Made by a program: the position numbers and the translations under genes | From: Actinacidiphila acididurans | GTDB taxonomy: Bacteria; Actinomycetota; Actinomycetes; Streptomycetales; Streptomycetaceae | Direction: 5' to 3' | Assembly: GCF_016918855.1 (NCBI RefSeq) | Contig: NZ_JADKYB010000038.1 | Span: 1 to 50,171, forward strand | Length of the DNA: 50,171 nt | Notes under the pieces: model-generated | What the model was told of the DNA's origin: nothing | The model's input: only the letters and a program-made list of their open reading frames with translations | Database searches by the model: none | In this document: positions 48,275 to 50,171 of the stretch, one piece after another | Layout: each line of letters begins with the position of its first letter | Numbering within the stretch: the first letter of the stretch is position 1

Positions 48275-49870
48275 TCAGTGGCCCGGCAGCACCTCGATGG
48301 TGTCGCCGACCGCGCGCTCGCCGGTGGCGTCGGACGGGTGGTTGAGCAGCGTGCCGCCCACGGTGAAGGCGGTGGAGCCGCCGCCGTCCAGGTTCATCGC
48401 CTGCACCGCGCCGAGCGAGCGCATGAAGTGCGCCGCCTCGGAGATGGTGAAGCCCTCGCTGCCGCCGGTCAGCCGGCCATCGACGGTGACCAGCAGCAGC
48501 CGGCCACGGGCGTCGATCCCGGCCATGGTGCGCGGCTGCCGGACGTTCGCCCAGGCGTAGCCGAACGACAGGTCCTGCGGGTCCACGGTGCCCTCGGCGG
48601 CCGCGTCGATCGCGATCCGCCCGTCGGCGACCAAGGTGGGGGCGGCGCTGACCACGCTGTCGCCGGCGCCGAGCCGCACCTGGCGGCCGGCGGTGTCCCG
48701 TACGGTGTCGCGCACGTCCACCCGCTGCCCGGGCACGGCGTGCGCGGTCAGCCAGTCCGCCGCGGCGCCGATGCCCTGGAGCACCGAGCCGCCGGCCGGC
48801 ACGCTGCCGCCGCGGGCGCCGACCGAGACGACCCGGCCGTGCCCGTCGAGCATGACCTGCGTACCCGCGCCGCCGGGCAGCGCCGCCCCGAAGGCCGGGG
48901 TGAACAGCACCAAGTCGTCGCTCTCGTGGCAGGTGACGTCCTGCCAGGGCAGCGCGGAAGGCGTCGCGCCCGGCCGGCCGCAGTCCCGTACCGTGCCGGG
49001 AAGGCGGTTGATGCCCTGGACGGCGTACGAGGAGCCGCCCGCGCGGGCGGTGGCGGTGCTGGTCAGCCTGGCGATCCGGACGTGACGGCCGCCGTCGGAG
49101 AGCACCAGCGCGGTCCGCGCGCCCGCCGCCATGGAGGCGACCTCGCCGTCGTACGCGGCCAGGCCGGACGGGATGCCCTGGACGCCGTCGGAGTCCGAGG
49201 TGACGAAGAAGCCCGCGTTGACGCCGACCAGGGAACCGAGCTTGGCCGCCACCGCGGAGGTGGTCTCGCGCTGCGTCACCGAGCCGTCGTGGGTGCCCTC
49301 GACCGTGCCGGTGAAGCGGTGCGGGTCGATCACCGCGACGTGGACGTTCTCCACGTCAGCGGGCTGCTCGGCGTCGTAGCCGGTCCACTCCACCGCGGTG
49401 TGGAAGCCGGTCGCCGCGATCGCGGAGGCGACGCTCTGCGCCTGCGCCTGGGTGGCGTACGAGCCGATCCGTACCCGCTGCCCCATGGCGCCGTGCGGGG
49501 TGTCGGCGTAGTCCGGCCACGCCACCGTCTCCACCCGCGGCCGGTAGCCGGCGCCCGTCAGCTGCGCGGCGGTCTGCTGCGCCCACGCCTGCGGCCCGAC
49601 CTCGACGTCCACCGCCGCGCCGGTCAGCCTGCTCGTCCCCGGGTCCTTGACGGTCACCGTCCACGACGGCGCCGCCGACGCGTCGCGGATCGTGCCGGTG
49701 CGCACCTGCACGCCCGGCGCCACGTCCTGTACGGTCCACGTCGCCTGCGGCCCGGCGGCCGGCTCCTGCGCCCGGGCCGGCCCGGTCAGCCCCAGCGGCG
49801 CCACGGCGGCCACCACGGCGACCGCGCCCAGCACACTGCGCCCACTCCTGATTCTCGCCATGGCCGCCAT
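48275..49870 (-). CDS. Secreted phosphodiester glycosidase-family (NAGPA-domain) protein
   Basis: The 531-residue exported protein has a signal peptide (VLGAVAVVAAVAPLGLTGPARAQ), a SPOR-like region (RVRIGSYATQAQAQSVASAIAATGF), and a C-terminal NAGPA-type domain. That domain has LVGVNAGFF, RTMAGIDARGRLLLVTVDG, and the hallmark AMNLDGGGSTAF. Family members hydrolyse sugar phosphodiesters and often act on cell-wall polymers. The start is uncertain: ATG 49870 or 49861; both keep the signal peptide. Confidence 0.85.
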   Translation of the reverse strand: MAAMARIRSGRSVLGAVAVVAAVAPLGLTGPARAQEPAAGPQATWTVQDVAPGVQVRTGTIRDASAAPSWTVTVKDPGTSRLTGAAVDVEVGPQAWAQQTAAQLTGAGYRPRVETVAWPDYADTPHGAMGQRVRIGSYATQAQAQSVASAIAATGFHTAVEWTGYDAEQPADVENVHVAVIDPHRFTGTVEGTHDGSVTQRETTSAVAAKLGSLVGVNAGFFVTSDSDGVQGIPSGLAAYDGEVASMAAGARTALVLSDGGRHVRIARLTSTATARAGGSSYAVQGINRLPGTVRDCGRPGATPSALPWQDVTCHESDDLVLFTPAFGAALPGGAGTQVMLDGHGRVVSVGARGGSVPAGGSVLQGIGAAADWLTAHAVPGQRVDVRDTVRDTAGRQVRLGAGDSVVSAAPTLVADGRIAIDAAAEGTVDPQDLSFGYAWANVRQPRTMAGIDARGRLLLVTVDGRLTGGSEGFTISEAAHFMRSLGAVQAMNLDGGGSTAFTVGGTLLNHPSDATGERAVGDTIEVLPGH

Positions 49871-49971
49871 CCCAGCCGCCGCGCGCGAACACCCCGCCGA
49901 CCGGTGCATGAGGCACCGAAGAACACTCGGCGAACGGGGACGGGTCCCGGGGGGCGGCCGGACTCCCGGAT

Positions 49972-50171
49972 TCAGCCCTCCAGCCGGACCGGCAGGCGCG
50001 TCACGCTGTTGCCGATGAAGCCCGGCAGCGGCGTCAGGTCCTCGTCCGGGACGGCCTGGACCAGCCGCGGGTAGGCGGCGTACAGCTCGCGCAGCGCGAT
50101 CCCCGCTTCGAGGCGGGCCAGCGGGGCGCCCAGGCAGTAGTGGGCGCCGTGGCCGAAGGACAGGTGGCGGG
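49972..50171 (-). CDS. Cytochrome P450, C-terminal end only
   Basis: The 66 codons visible at the window edge read RHLSFGHGAHYCLGAPLAR, then ELYAAYPRLVQAVPDEDL and PLPGFIGNSVTRLPVRLEG before the stop at 49972. FGHGAHYCLG is the heme-ligand loop of class I bacterial P450s, the Cys being the iron ligand. The substrate cannot be deduced. Confidence 0.93.
   Translation of the reverse strand, partial: RHLSFGHGAHYCLGAPLARLEAGIALRELYAAYPRLVQAVPDEDLTPLPGFIGNSVTRLPVRLEG

Overview
The window is GC-rich, densely coded DNA with GTG starts, GGAGG-type ribosome sites and stop/start overlaps. Gene content (2-methylisoborneol operon, RsbU/SpoIIE-type phosphatase, TerF-like vWA protein, dnaK-grpE-dnaJ-hspR with HAIR operators) points to a Streptomycetaceae actinomycete, most likely Streptomyces or a close relative. 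All calls come from reading the sequence; no database search was run.

Layout. (1) 1-2363: end of a secreted FN3 + F5/8C carbohydrate-binding protein, then a PAS-GAF-PP2C phosphatase. (2) 2428-8830, an accessory, defence-flavoured block: PIN/Phd toxin-antitoxin pair, a broken Shedu-like (DUF4263) fragment, a vWA protein, a HEPN-type protein (R-x4-H motif) divergent from an XRE regulator coupled to a flavoprotein, a Cys-rich protein, and a frameshifted remnant. TGCA-N5-TGCA sites lie before both the divergent pair and the Cys-rich gene. (3) 8867-13976: a multidomain secreted GH3 enzyme and a SMI1/KNR4 protein. (4) 14253-17939: the 2-methylisoborneol operon, comprising a family 2B encapsulin with cyclic-nucleotide domain, 2-MIB synthase and GPP C-methyltransferase. 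(5) 17990-20985: on the opposite strand, a compact azole-type RiPP cluster of a 62-residue Cys-rich precursor, a SagB-type dehydrogenase and a YcaO protein; this is the best candidate for an undescribed system. (6) 21176-23677: a small two-gene pair and a secreted GH16 glucanase with duplicated ricin-type lectin domains. (7) 24077-32602: an orphan mini-NRPS locus (acyl-CoA dehydrogenase, A-T didomain, free-standing condensation protein, MFS exporter) followed by an ABC exporter. (8) 33055-34575: secreted GH54 arabinofuranosidase. (9) 34639-38128: a complete tRNA-Gly(CCC) with two truncated 44-bp copies of its 3' half, bounding two tiny islets that carry an AAA/DUF234 ATPase and a second PIN toxin pair. 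(10) 38202-43684: a 44-nt poly-G tract and conserved chromosomal genes (small zinc protein, dcd, Yip1 membrane protein, Fe-S oxidoreductase) plus a degenerate LCP-like protein. (11) 43744-48131: the dnaK operon with two HAIR sites. (12) 48153-50171: a 50-bp perfect palindrome, a phosphodiester glycosidase-type secreted protein, and the 3' end of a cytochrome P450 gene.

Functionally, four secreted polysaccharide-related proteins (FN3/F5-8C, GH3, GH16, GH54) suggest plant or fungal wall degradation. GH3 and GH54 have similar candidate promoters. Three specialised-metabolite loci (2-MIB, RiPP, mini-NRPS) lie within 17 kb, and accessory toxin or defence genes sit in two separate blocks.
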